A stretch of 64,000 bases of DNA from Brevibacillus brevis NBRC 100599 (GTDB lineage Bacteria; Bacillota; Bacilli; Brevibacillales; Brevibacillaceae): positions 1,172,001-1,236,000 of the forward strand of contig NC_012491.1 in NCBI RefSeq assembly GCF_000010165.1. The letters are read 5' to 3'. Of the stretch, positions 15,867 to 24,439 are shown in pieces. The notes under the pieces were generated by a model that was not told the DNA's origin, searched no databases, and saw only the letters and a program-made list of their open reading frames with translations. Within the stretch, counting starts at the first letter, position 1, and the number at the start of each line of letters is the position of its first letter. The position numbers and the translations under genes were made by a program.

Positions 15867-18224
15867 AACAAACAGCTCGTAATACTCAGGAGAAACGTTA
15901 TCTATAAATGGACTTTTTTCATCCGAATAGTAAAGGTGCAGCTCATGCATGGCACGTGTACATGCCGTGTAAAAAAGCTTGCGTTCACTTTCTTCGCCAT
16001 AGCATGTAGCGGAAGCATCATAAAGGATGACCGCATCGAACTCGACTCCTTTTGCCAAGTAAGAGGGAATGATCAAGATTCCTTTCTCAAAGGAAAGAGT
16101 AGCGGGCTTGATCAAGCGAATCGGCAATCTCTCTTGCAAAGCGTCATGAACGATTTGAGCTTCCTCTAGCGTTTTTGTGATAACAGCGATCGTCTGATGA
16201 CCACGATCAGTGAGCTCACGTATGCGTGCTTCGATTTGATCGGTATGAGCCTGAGGGGATGTCACTTTGGTTAGAGTTGGCAAGCGACCATCGCGCATAA
16301 AAGGCTCAATCATCTTCCCGTTTCGCAATAGTTGCCGCGTAAACAAGACGATGGGATAGGTGGAGCGGTAGCTTTTGGTCAGGACGAAGGTCTCCGTCTC
16401 TTCGTGCTCAAACAGGGATGTGACAGCATCAAAGCTATTTTGGTGATACGCATGGGCGTAAATCGCCTGATTCCAGTCTCCCAGCACGGTCATTTTGGCA
16501 CGGGGAAACAAGCTCTTGATGAGAGCGAACTGAAAGGCGGAGTAGTCTTGGGCTTCATCGAGAAAGACATGACGGACGAGGTTGTTCGTCTGCTTGCCCT
16601 CCAATCGTTCCTGCAAATACAAATAAGGAGGGATGTCTTCACATGCCAAATACTGTTGCTCTAAACGCTCTGCTGTCTGTTCGCACACTGCTGGCCACTT
16701 GTCTAATACATCGTGTTGGAGAGTGCTTGGCGCAAGCGTCCCGAGCAAGTCAGGTGATAAAAAGAGCTGGCGGTAAATAGCGCGAGTATCAATAAATTGG
16801 AGCTCCCGGATAAAATCGCGCAGAGGCTGAAACTGTTTTTTGACGATCCATGTGGCTAAGAGCTCCTGCTCGCGTTCGAAGTCATCGAAGGTATCCTCCC
16901 GAAACTGCTTTTTGCGGCGCAGCGATTGATAGGCAGCTACATACGAATCTCGGTCAAGCAGCTCCATTTCATCTTCTACCCATGGCTTTGATCGTTCGCG
17001 CTGTTCCATTTTTTTTAGCTCTGTCAGAAGTGATTTTGCAACGAGTACCATCCGATTGGGGATAGGCAGATTCGTATCGAGAGAATAAAACAATTCATGG
17101 ATGTGAGCCGCACTGATTAGTGTCTGGTCCCTAAATGTAACAGGGAGAAACATAATTCCAGCTTGTTTCAAGCTATTCGCGTATTCATCCATGGCCTGCA
17201 AAAACAAGGAGCTTGATTTGAAACGGATCCCTTCCAGCCGCGCCTCATATCCAGACTGATCACTTGCTGTCAGTACATACTCCATCTGTTCAAGCGGATT
17301 TTCCAGTTGGAAGTCGTCACCGAGACGATGCTCCGCGTATTCCTGAAAAGTCGTTTGCTGCATATTTTCCTCGCCGAGCTCAGGAAGAACGGTCGAGACG
17401 TAGCTGTTAAACAAAGAGTTGGGCGAAAACAAGACGATTTGCTCTGCGGTCAATGTTTTGCGATAACGGTATAACAAATAAGCGATTCGTTGCAGTGCCG
17501 CAGACGTTTTTCCGCTACCGGCGGCTCCAGAGACGATGACGAGTCGGCTGCGTTCATTGCGGATGATGCGGTTTTGGTCCCGTTGGATCGTGGCAACGAT
17601 GCTTTTCATCTGCGAGTCAGCCTGTTTGCCGAGTACCTCCTGAAGCAGCTCGTCGCCAATCGTCACGCCCGTATCGAACAGGTGCAGCAATTTGCCGTCG
17701 CGAATGATGTATTGTCTTTTGCACGTAATCTCTCCATTTACGCTACCGCCTGGAGTATTGTACTCGGCTGGCCCCGGCGAGTAGTCATAATACAGACTGG
17801 AGATCGGAGCGCGCCAGTCGTAAACGAGAAATTCCTCGTCGTTTTTATCCAGCAAAGAAGCAATGCCAAGGTAGATGGCTTCTGGCTTCGATTCCAGCTC
17901 TTCTTGAAAATCAATCCTGCCAAAATAGGGAGATTGCAACAATCGCTGTAGCGTACGCAACTGATTTTGGGCATGGCGATGGATGCGTTCACGCTCGGAC
18001 AGGACCTCCGCTTGCTGCTTGATACTGGCGTAAGTCTCGACAGCTTCAATGGCATCCTCGAAGTTGACTGTCACGTCGTCCCAAAAATGCTTGCGAATGC
18101 CGATGATATCCTCGCTCACGACATTCACATGCTCTTTCAGGTCATCTATTCGGTTCTTTATCTCTGAGATGACTTGTTCAACACGTTGTTGTTCGTTTTG
18201 CCGATCTTGATCAGTCACGCTCAT
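15864..18224 (-). CDS. helD: RNA polymerase recycling motor ATPase HelD
   Basis: A ~786-residue superfamily 1 helicase-like protein. HelD binds RNA polymerase and removes stalled enzyme from DNA. The N-terminal coiled coil (QNEQQRVEQVISEIKNRIDDL) inserts into the secondary channel. Walker A is VVSGAAGSGKTSAALQR near residue 250, the Walker B equivalent is HVFLDEAQDYSAFQF near 575, and motif IV-VI sequences (LTKSYRST, CTRAMHELHLYY) follow. The frame extends upstream to 18272, but the ATG at 18224 has AAAAAGGAGCGGTACC before it and starts the canonical coiled coil. Confidence 0.93.
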   Translation of the reverse strand: MSVTDQDRQNEQQRVEQVISEIKNRIDDLKEHVNVVSEDIIGIRKHFWDDVTVNFEDAIEAVETYASIKQQAEVLSERERIHRHAQNQLRTLQRLLQSPYFGRIDFQEELESKPEAIYLGIASLLDKNDEEFLVYDWRAPISSLYYDYSPGPAEYNTPGGSVNGEITCKRQYIIRDGKLLHLFDTGVTIGDELLQEVLGKQADSQMKSIVATIQRDQNRIIRNERSRLVIVSGAAGSGKTSAALQRIAYLLYRYRKTLTAEQIVLFSPNSLFNSYVSTVLPELGEENMQQTTFQEYAEHRLGDDFQLENPLEQMEYVLTASDQSGYEARLEGIRFKSSSLFLQAMDEYANSLKQAGIMFLPVTFRDQTLISAAHIHELFYSLDTNLPIPNRMVLVAKSLLTELKKMEQRERSKPWVEDEMELLDRDSYVAAYQSLRRKKQFREDTFDDFEREQELLATWIVKKQFQPLRDFIRELQFIDTRAIYRQLFLSPDLLGTLAPSTLQHDVLDKWPAVCEQTAERLEQQYLACEDIPPYLYLQERLEGKQTNNLVRHVFLDEAQDYSAFQFALIKSLFPRAKMTVLGDWNQAIYAHAYHQNSFDAVTSLFEHEETETFVLTKSYRSTYPIVLFTRQLLRNGKMIEPFMRDGRLPTLTKVTSPQAHTDQIEARIRELTDRGHQTIAVITKTLEEAQIVHDALQERLPIRLIKPATLSFEKGILIIPSYLAKGVEFDAVILYDASATCYGEESERKLFYTACTRAMHELHLYYSDEKSPFIDNVSPEYYELFV

Positions 18225-18265
18225 GGTACCGCTCCTTTTTCGTTCCCCATTTTTGGCCTGAAGGT

Positions 18266-18294
18266 TTGACAATCGAAAGTGAATGTGATACTAT
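18266..18294 (+). promoter_or_regulatory. Sigma-A promoter, plus strand, upstream of helD
   Basis: TTGACA (18266-18271) and TACTAT (18289-18294) are spaced by 17 bases. It points away from helD towards a terminator at 18411-18438 with no ORF in between. Confidence 0.65.
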
Positions 18295-18300
18295 TATATT

Positions 18301-18438
18301 GGAGATAAAATAGTTACATATGATCGATTAACCAACAGACCAATTCTCATTTTAACACGTGAAAATTGGCTTTTCAACATGGTATAGGAAAAATACAAAG
18401 TGAAATGACAGGGAACTCCTTTGGGGGTTCCCTTTTTT
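18301..18438 (+). ncRNA. Candidate small RNA (~138 nt)
   Basis: The segment starts just after a consensus sigma-A promoter and ends in a strong terminator (GGGAACTCC/GGGGGTTCCC then TTTTTT). It holds no ORF with a ribosome site. An internal CCAATT...AATTGG stem-loop lies at about 18338-18369. It lies between the divergently oriented helD and the end of the DUF6143-like gene. Confidence 0.5.
18411..18438 (+). terminator. Terminator of the candidate sRNA
   Basis: GGGAACTCC pairs with GGGGGTTCCC around TTTG and is followed by six T. Confidence 0.8.
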
Positions 18439-18477
18439 GTTGCGGTTAGACTTGTCCGCCAAGGATTCCGGCGAGAG

Positions 18478-19101
18478 CTACCCATATACGGGTTGTTCCC
18501 ACCAGTCTATTGAAAAGGAGAAGGATGTCTTCTCACCTGCGTTTGGAACGCGAACGATGAGTGACATGCCAGGTCCGAGAATCCACTGTCCGCTAGGGGT
18601 CGCCTCAACGGTAGAGGACGCCGGAATGATTCGTGTGGCAGTATGAATGTGATCAGAAAAGGTATCTGTCATACCAGTGCCATGTAAAATTTGCCCTTGG
18701 GCGGCTGGACAAGCAGGGAGTTGAACATAACCAGAAGTCACTTGACGTGAGAGAGTCGTACCTGTGATTGAGGAGGCTTTGCCAAACAAGAAATGTGCTT
18801 CTATCGGGTGCGGGGATGGATTGGTGATCATCCAGTGATGGACAAATAAATGAACACTGGAGCGTAAGGGATTCGACAAGGCAGCAATCCCGATAGCCCC
18901 ATCGCCCACGATTATTTTTTCCGACTGTCCCATGAAGTATTTACATTGATCCGCCATCGACATCGCATACGGAATGTGAACACTCCGACTCAGCTGTTCC
19001 GTAGCAGAAGGAGTGGGAAACGGATAGTACCCCATCTGCATGTAGACATCTGGTATTCCGCCAAAAAAGTACGAGGGGCGGGTATAGGAGGGCTTTGTCA
19101 T
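18478..19101 (-). CDS. DUF6143-like hypothetical protein
   Basis: A 207-residue protein without signal peptide or membrane segment. It is rich in beta-forming stretches (SVHLFVHHWMITNPSPHPIEAHFLFGKAS, MSLIVRVPNAGEKTSFSFSIDWWEQPVYG) and resembles Bacillales DUF6143 proteins. I judge this from overall pattern, not a diagnostic motif. The minus-strand ATG follows AAGGAGAGGAAATC. The jelly-roll-like composition with paired Trp at the C-terminus could suit a surface or spore-associated protein, but function is unknown. Confidence 0.65.
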   Translation of the reverse strand: MTKPSYTRPSYFFGGIPDVYMQMGYYPFPTPSATEQLSRSVHIPYAMSMADQCKYFMGQSEKIIVGDGAIGIAALSNPLRSSVHLFVHHWMITNPSPHPIEAHFLFGKASSITGTTLSRQVTSGYVQLPACPAAQGQILHGTGMTDTFSDHIHTATRIIPASSTVEATPSGQWILGPGMSLIVRVPNAGEKTSFSFSIDWWEQPVYG

Positions 19102-19176
19102 GATTTCCTCTCCTTGTGAGTGGGGTAATTGCTAACTCTACAGCATATGGCGATCGTCCATGGAGGGTGTCAGGAA

Positions 19177-19208
19177 GAAAAAACAGACACCATTGTAGCT
19201 GGTGTCTG
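19177..19208 (-). terminator. Terminator of the ECF sigma operon
   Basis: CAGACACCA pairs with TGGTGTCTG. On the minus strand six T follow. It closes the 21538-19222 operon. Confidence 0.85.
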
Positions 19209-19221
19209 AACGAGTTTTGGA

Positions 19222-19857
19222 TTACTTTTTCTGGGGAGAAAGACGAACGCGATGGTATTGCTCCAGGCGGCCGTCTGAGTCAATGGTTAGTTCAATTTGC
19301 TCTTTCTCGGCTTTAAAAGTAATCCCGCCTAGCTCTCGTGTAAATCCGTTCGTATCTCCTGTTTCAATGAATTGGTTGCTAACGGTTTTAAACTGCTTCG
19401 TATTTTCGCTGCCAAGTATTTGGTTCATAAGCTCTTGACCACGTTTTAGGTAGTAATCCTTTTGGCGGGTCGCTACTTTCGCTACGGGAAAGGGACCACC
19501 GTGATAGTGCAGCAAAATGCCTGTCGTACTGTCGAATTGCATTTCGGCAAAACGTTTCCCTTTATCCGTTGCATTCCCTGTCTCGTGCAAGGTAAACGTC
19601 CATACTCCCCGAATGTCTCCTGATATTGATATGGGAGACTTATGCATCCCCATGAGTTTCCACGTTTTCAGTGAGGGCTCCACTTCAAGTAGCTTTTGAA
19701 AACTGGCTTCTACAAGAGTAGGTATTGATTCCTGCTTACTTGCATCACTTGGCTGCGCGGCGGGAGTATGCCCCGAACTTACAGTCGCGACTCCTGTCAA
19801 ACCGATAACAGCTGCCAACAATAAACTGCCGATTGCTTGAAAAGGTTGTATTTTCAT
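19222..19857 (-). CDS. Exported protein of unknown function in an ECF sigma operon
   Basis: A 211-residue protein with an N-terminal signal/anchor segment (FQAIGSLLLAAVIGLTGVATVSSG). The mature region has PepSY-like features: alternating charged helices and strands, and two repeats of ~70 residues around WTFTLHETGN and GITFKAEKEQIELTIDSDGRLEQYH. It sits 12 bases behind the anti-sigma gene and shares its terminator, so it is likely part of the same regulated cell-envelope response. No enzyme motif is visible. Confidence 0.7.
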   Translation of the reverse strand: MKIQPFQAIGSLLLAAVIGLTGVATVSSGHTPAAQPSDASKQESIPTLVEASFQKLLEVEPSLKTWKLMGMHKSPISISGDIRGVWTFTLHETGNATDKGKRFAEMQFDSTTGILLHYHGGPFPVAKVATRQKDYYLKRGQELMNQILGSENTKQFKTVSNQFIETGDTNGFTRELGGITFKAEKEQIELTIDSDGRLEQYHRVRLSPQKK

Positions 19858-19869
19858 GGTCGATCTCCT

Positions 19870-21000
19870 TTACTGTAACGAAATTTTTACTGCTTTATCC
19901 GGTTCTGCTTCTCCGCTCATATGCGGGATTAATTGGATGTACGCGGGTTTTTCCTTGAAGGAAACGATAAATTTTCGCGAAATCCCATTCTCGTCGTAAT
20001 CAGTGCTTTCCTCCTCAATACGAATTTCCTTTCCATTGGGATCGAGGAGAGTATACGAAGGCTCATATAGCTTGTCGTCAGGCGGAATTTCTTTTAGTAC
20101 AACCGTTGTGGATACCGGCGTGAGTGTAACCTCTTTGACTTGAAATGCAAAATTACTCCGCAAGGTTTGGCTGATGTTAGGCGTGAGGGTCTTGCTGTCA
20201 ATCTTCGCAAACTGCTTTACAACAGGAAGTTTCAGGTTCCATGTGCTTTGTGCATTTTGATAGTCATATAACTGCGCCTGCATCGTAAACTGATCGGGCC
20301 AAGTTCCATTGAGGGTAATGGTAGTAACACCTGCGAACAAATAATCCTCCATCTGTTTGACCTCACTGCTCCAGCCTGCTCCGGTGCTATCGATGGGCTC
20401 AGCCGAGGTAAAATCCTTTAGTACGATTCTTTCTGCGATTTCCTTGGCGGCTGCTTTTTTGGTCGATTCGGGCATCTGAATCAAATAGCCAATACCCAAT
20501 TGTATCCCATCGTAAAATACTTCGTTGACCGTGATCGTAATGCCATTGACCACTGTGCTTTGGTTGACTGCGGTAATTAGCCCTTTTTCGTTGGCGATTT
20601 GTAGAGCATCTTCTTGAAACAGTTCAAAGACAGAGCTGATGACCGGTATATGCTTCAGCTTTTCTGCCCATGTGGGTGAGGAAAATCCGAGCGTCAGGAG
20701 GGTGAAAAGCAGGAAAGACGCAACGCTTGCAGAGGCCATGAAAATCCTTTTCATGCGGATACGGGGACCCGATGACTGCTCTTGTGGCATGGTTACGAAT
20801 AAATTGCTTCTGATCCGTGCTACGGTTTCTTCGTCCGGGGTGTGCATTCCGTTTTCTCGTTCAAGCTGTTGGACGATGTCAATAAGCTCAGATGCGTCAT
20901 AGGCCAGAGCCCCGCTGCTCAACTCCGAGTGAGGCGCCTCCAGCCACTTGGAAAAGCTCTCGATTTGTTCAGAAACAATCTCGTCTGAATTGCGCTTCAT
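19870..21000 (-). CDS. DUF4179 domain anti-sigma factor
   Basis: A 376-residue membrane protein. The cytoplasmic N-terminus (~1-85) would bind the sigma factor, one membrane helix follows (IFMASASVASFLLFTLLTLGFSS, ~88-110), and the extracytoplasmic part is a DUF4179 domain (TVVNGITITVNEVFYDGIQLGIGYLI). This is the architecture of RsiV-like anti-sigma factors. Its start overlaps the upstream sigma gene by 32 bases, which indicates translational coupling and balanced production. Confidence 0.86.
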   Translation of the reverse strand: MKRNSDEIVSEQIESFSKWLEAPHSELSSGALAYDASELIDIVQQLERENGMHTPDEETVARIRSNLFVTMPQEQSSGPRIRMKRIFMASASVASFLLFTLLTLGFSSPTWAEKLKHIPVISSVFELFQEDALQIANEKGLITAVNQSTVVNGITITVNEVFYDGIQLGIGYLIQMPESTKKAAAKEIAERIVLKDFTSAEPIDSTGAGWSSEVKQMEDYLFAGVTTITLNGTWPDQFTMQAQLYDYQNAQSTWNLKLPVVKQFAKIDSKTLTPNISQTLRSNFAFQVKEVTLTPVSTTVVLKEIPPDDKLYEPSYTLLDPNGKEIRIEEESTDYDENGISRKFIVSFKEKPAYIQLIPHMSGEAEPDKAVKISLQ

Positions 21001-21538
21001 AAGAATCCTCCGATCCTCGTAGATTTCCTTTTACCTTTTCTAAGGCGCGATACATGCGATTTTTTACGGCACTTTCGCCCATTTGCATGATTTGTGCGAT
21101 CTCGGCAAAGGTACATTCACCGAAAAATCTAAGCATGATAATTTCCCGTTCGATCTCATTGATTTGCTGTAGGGCAGAGGTTAAATCGAGTTGAGTGGTT
21201 GCTTGCTCTGCATAGCAGGCAGACGAATTGGCAGATAGAGAACCGAGCTCCCATTCTCTCGGACGTCGCTTTTGCTTGCGTTGTTCGTCCATGAGCGTGT
21301 ACTTGGCAATTTGAAACAGCCAGGTGGAAAAAAGCGACTCTTCCCGAAAGCTATCGAGCCGACTCATTGCTTTTAAAAAGGTTTGCTGTGTCAGATCCTC
21401 CACTAGCGTTTTCCCCACTTTGAATGAAAAATAACGGTAAATTCGCTTTACATAATGATCATAAATAGGAGCAAAGTCCTCTCGATTTTCTTTGGCACGC
21501 GAAATCCAGTACTTCTCATCAAAAGATGTGGATTCCAT
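20969..21538 (-). CDS. ECF-type RNA polymerase sigma factor
   Basis: A 189-residue sigma-70 family protein with region 2 (FSFKVGKTLVEDLTQQTFLKAMSRLDSFREESLFSTWLFQIAKYTLMDEQRKQ) and region 4 (LQQINEIEREIIMLRFFGECTFAEIAQIMQMGESAVKNRMYRALEKVK). It lacks regions 1 and 3 as expected for the ECF group. It is first in an operon with an anti-sigma factor and an exported protein, implying an envelope-stress regulon that probably includes its own promoter. Confidence 0.92.
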   Translation of the reverse strand: MESTSFDEKYWISRAKENREDFAPIYDHYVKRIYRYFSFKVGKTLVEDLTQQTFLKAMSRLDSFREESLFSTWLFQIAKYTLMDEQRKQKRRPREWELGSLSANSSACYAEQATTQLDLTSALQQINEIEREIIMLRFFGECTFAEIAQIMQMGESAVKNRMYRALEKVKGNLRGSEDSYEAQFRRDCF

Positions 21539-21615
21539 TTTCTCCCTCCCTTCTTCAACAGAATTAGACGCCAGGCATTAGAGAATCGACACAACTGGTT
21601 TTCGATTTTTTGCAT

Positions 21616-21650
21616 AGAAAAAAGGCTGGGCAATATCCCAACCTTTTGCA
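21616..21650 (-). terminator. Terminator after the DUF423 gene
   Basis: On the minus strand AAAGGTTGGG pairs with CCCAGCCTTT and is followed by TTTCTATG. Confidence 0.75.
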
Positions 21651-21669
21651 AGCATATGAACTCTTTCGT

Positions 21670-22044
21670 TTACGATACGGTTTTCCATGCATGAATCGCA
21701 AGCAACGCCCAGCCAGCAAGGAACAAAACTCCGCCAATCGGCGTAATCGCACCGAGAACCTTAATACCGGTCATCGCCAGCGTGTAGAGACTGCCGGAGA
21801 AGATCAACGTTCCGGCTGTAAAGCACCAGCCTGCCCAAACGAGGCCAGAAGAATCCGGGTACCATTTGAGCAACAGAGCAACCAGCACCAGAGCCAGTGC
21901 ATGTGTTGTCTGATAGGTCACGCCCGTATGGAAAATGCCCAGCGAATATTCGTCCAATTTTTCCTTCAGTGCATGTGCTCCGAATGCTCCCAACGCAACC
22001 GAAAGGAATCCACTGATACTGCCAAGCATCAAAAACAGCTTCAT
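21670..22044 (-). CDS. DUF423 family small membrane protein
   Basis: A 124-residue protein with four membrane helices and the family signature LGSISGFLSVALGAFGAHALKEKL at the N-terminus. Related to E. coli YgdD and Bacillus YwdK. Function is unknown. The minus-strand ATG follows AAGGAGTGACGCACTC. It ends in a hairpin terminator and is monocistronic. Confidence 0.9.
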   Translation of the reverse strand: MKLFLMLGSISGFLSVALGAFGAHALKEKLDEYSLGIFHTGVTYQTTHALALVLVALLLKWYPDSSGLVWAGWCFTAGTLIFSGSLYTLAMTGIKVLGAITPIGGVLFLAGWALLAIHAWKTVS

Positions 22045-22275
22045 GAGTGCGTCACTCCTTTTTTCGCATATCCTTACATCTGTTCGACCTCTATTTTAGC
22101 GTAAAAAGATAGACATTGCCCAATTTTGAGACTCCCACGGCTAAAGCCGCAAGCTGACACCTTCGGTATCAGTGGGATTCTTGGGTGGTAGTCGAAAGTG
22201 CATTTCTGCTATCCGTAGTTCCCCCAAGTTTAGGACTGTCTCATCAGCCCATCCTAAGACAGTGCGTATAGCATC

Positions 22276-23331
22276 TTAGGCTGACAGACTGTTACCATCT
22301 GCCACAGGTTGGCGCATGATATTGATGGCTCCAACCCGATCACGATGCCCATGGAATCCGCATGAACATTCGTACATTCTGTCTTTCGCTTTGTTCTTCT
22401 CTCTACAGGCAGGACAAGATTGAGAAGTGTAGGCGGGATTGACCTCCACAACTTGTATGCCAGCAAGATTTGCTTTGTAGGAGATAAATTGTTGAAGTTG
22501 ATAGAAAGTCCAACTATGCAGGTTCTTTGCGTTTTTACGGCTTGTTCTTGCCGTCTTGCGAATATTCTCTAGTCGTTCAAGCTTTATGATTGATACACCT
22601 TCCTGAATAGCTGTATTGACAATTTGACGACTGATCTTGTGGTTTTGATCTTTCATCCAACGTTGCTCTTTATTGCCTAGCCTCCGAATGGTAGACAGTT
22701 TTTTGAGTTTGCCTAATTTGCGTCTACGCTGTTGGTGCTTTCTTCGTATGTACTTGTTCTGTCTTCCTTTCCCAAAGAAACAAGTCTTACCCGTAGAAGT
22801 TACTGCAACAGCAGGAACTTTCAAACCAAGATCTATACCCATGACGTTTTTGTTGATTGTTACGCTTGTAGGCACTTCTACGGAAATTTGAGCGTACCAT
22901 TTCCCTGACTTTTCAATGATACGCATCAATCCAAATTTTCCTTTGCTTAACAATTCCCTGTCTCGGCTAGTCATCGCAGCACGAAACGCAGTTTTCTTCG
23001 TCTTTCCATCTACAACGATAGGGAAAGCAACTGTATTTTCAGATACCGTGTAGTTTTGATTATTGACGAAATATACAGGTTTCTTAAGAATTGGACGACC
23101 ACCAAGTTTCTTACTTTTACGAAAAACACTCTTAGCATCACGTATGGATTGGTTACAGACGGCTGATGGTAGAATCGTTTCAACATTTTTTGTCGTTGTC
23201 TTTGGAAACGAACTAAGTTGTTCAGCTTGTTCCGTGAGCAGATTGACTACACGAATATATTCCTTTCCTAAATGACGAAGAATATCTGGTTGAGCAGGAA
23301 ATATACGAATCTTAACGGTTAACGCTTGCAT
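22276..23331 (-). CDS. tnpB: RNA-guided endonuclease TnpB
   Basis: A ~351-residue TnpB. The split RuvC active site is intact: Asp in VMGIDLGLKVPAVAV, Glu in IIKLERLENIRK, and Asp in GHRDRVGAINI. The C-terminal zinc finger reads CPACREKN...YECSC. TnpB uses an RNA from its own 3' end/right end to cut DNA next to the transposon target motif and so retains the element at its donor site. The frame opens at 23391, but the ATG at 23331 has AAGGGGGTGAATAC before it and lies four bases after the tnpA stop. Confidence 0.93.
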   Translation of the reverse strand: MQALTVKIRIFPAQPDILRHLGKEYIRVVNLLTEQAEQLSSFPKTTTKNVETILPSAVCNQSIRDAKSVFRKSKKLGGRPILKKPVYFVNNQNYTVSENTVAFPIVVDGKTKKTAFRAAMTSRDRELLSKGKFGLMRIIEKSGKWYAQISVEVPTSVTINKNVMGIDLGLKVPAVAVTSTGKTCFFGKGRQNKYIRRKHQQRRRKLGKLKKLSTIRRLGNKEQRWMKDQNHKISRQIVNTAIQEGVSIIKLERLENIRKTARTSRKNAKNLHSWTFYQLQQFISYKANLAGIQVVEVNPAYTSQSCPACREKNKAKDRMYECSCGFHGHRDRVGAINIMRQPVADGNSLSA

Positions 23332-23335
23332 GTAT

Positions 23336-23734
23336 TCACCCCCTTGTCTTTTGCTGTTCAACATATCTTTTAATCGTTTCGCTGGAAACATTCCCTGCCG
23401 TACTTACAAAATAGGAACGTGTCCAAAGAGAAGGCAAATGCGCTAGATGTTTAAACTCCTCTCTTAATTTTTTAGATGTGACCCCTTTGATTTTTGCCAT
23501 AATATCAGCAGGACTGAATGTTGGCAAAGCATTTAAAAAAAGATGAGTATGGTCTTTGTCTGTTTCGATTGCGATAATCTCTATTTTTAATTCATCGCAA
23601 ACATCCTTAACTAATTCCTTAAACCTGATTTCTACATCTGATTGGAGGAATATCTTTTTTCTGTATCGCGGACAAAAAACAAAATGATAGTGAATGAATG
23701 ATACGGTAGTGGCTGTTCTTCTATAATTATCCAT
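23336..23734 (-). CDS. tnpA: IS200/IS605 Y1 transposase TnpA
   Basis: A 132-residue single-strand DNA transposase. The HUH metal motif appears as KDHTHLFL near residue 61 (HTH in place of the more common HVH), and the catalytic Tyr lies in ETIKRYVEQQ near the C-terminus. The start IHYHFVFCPRYRKKIF is characteristic. It looks full length and uninterrupted, so the element may still be active. Confidence 0.93.
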   Translation of the reverse strand: MDNYRRTATTVSFIHYHFVFCPRYRKKIFLQSDVEIRFKELVKDVCDELKIEIIAIETDKDHTHLFLNALPTFSPADIMAKIKGVTSKKLREEFKHLAHLPSLWTRSYFVSTAGNVSSETIKRYVEQQKTRG

Positions 23735-23993
23735 ATACTGATTGTATCAGTTTGAATCATTCACTACAACAAAAACACAAGAGACGTTGGAACATTAACG
23801 TGTCTAAAGACACCCCTGTTCCAATCTCGCTATCATCCCACACCTAAAAGGAGTGGGCTTTCTCGCTCGAAAAATTCTGTAATTTGGTGAACACGCCTTG
23901 GACTACCATACAAGCCGCTTGTCAACCTCCGACATAGAGTAAAGTATCGCAGTGGCAACGCTTACAGGCCGCTGCGACGGGAGGTGACGTAAT

Positions 23994-24176
23994 ATGAACA
24001 AATGGATTTCCAACGTAGGAGGGCTTCTTGGTGGCTACGCATTGTTGAAAGCGCCGTTGGACGGTTCCTTCCTAAGTGGGGTGGACCCGGTGGTGGATGG
24101 ATTGGGTCTGATCACGGTGGTCGTATTCGCAGGAGCTCTTATTTATTCTGGTGTACGCGGCTGGTTCAAGGGTTAA
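23994..24176 (+). CDS. Small Gly-rich membrane protein (60 aa)
   Basis: Sixty residues with one or two hydrophobic segments (NVGGLLGGYALLKAP, LGLITVVVFAGALIYSGVRGW). The ribosome site GGGAGGTGACGTAAT before the ATG and a terminator at 24202-24229 make it a credible gene. No family is recognised. Size and composition would allow a holin, toxin-like peptide or bacteriocin precursor, but nothing diagnostic is present. It borders the left end of the IS605 element. Confidence 0.6.
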   Translation: MNKWISNVGGLLGGYALLKAPLDGSFLSGVDPVVDGLGLITVVVFAGALIYSGVRGWFKG

Positions 24177-24201
24177 GTAGCAAGATGAAAAACAAACCAA
24201 G

Positions 24202-24229
24202 GGTGTCTCCAGTTGGGGATGCCTTTTTT
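24202..24229 (+). terminator. Terminator after the 60-aa gene
   Basis: GGTGTCTCC pairs with GGGGATGCC (several G-T pairs) around AGTT, followed by six T. Confidence 0.6.
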
Positions 24230-24261
24230 CTTCTTGAGGCAAGCGTCTTTAACTAATATCT

Positions 24262-24435
24262 TTATTTGTGCTTTACTTGATTGCTCTTTTTATTCGTAAT
24301 GAAATCCATGATAACGATTAAGGCCACGATAAAAATAGACTGTAATAGAGGTTTTACATAGCTGGATTGATCGTATATAAAGTAAGCTACTATCAAGTTC
24401 AGTATGAAAGTAATGAAGTACCCAAAAGTTTTCAT
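24262..24435 (-). CDS. 57-aa small membrane protein
   Basis: A 57-residue ORF starting MKTFGYFITFILNLIVAYFI with a second hydrophobic stretch (SIFIVALIVIMDFI) and a basic tail (TNKKSNQVKHK). The ribosome site GAGGTGAGATA lies directly before the ATG and overlaps the stop of the preceding 42-aa ORF, indicating coupling. Topology is probably two helices with the basic tail inside. No family is recognised. Confidence 0.6.
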   Translation of the reverse strand: MKTFGYFITFILNLIVAYFIYDQSSYVKPLLQSIFIVALIVIMDFITNKKSNQVKHK

Positions 24436-24439
24436 TATC

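Larger units (their letters stand above)
22125..23880 (-). mobile_element. IS200/IS605 family element with tnpA and tnpB
   Basis: An apparently complete element with no terminal inverted repeats, as expected for this family. Subterminal palindromes mark both ends: CCCACACCTAAAAGGAGTGGG (23837-23857, left end upstream of tnpA) and CCCAC...GTGGG with an inner CGGCTAAAGCCG hairpin (22134-22176, right end beyond tnpB). The boundaries given are approximate. The right-end region and the 3' part of tnpB should encode the TnpB guide (omega) RNA. Confidence 0.85.
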
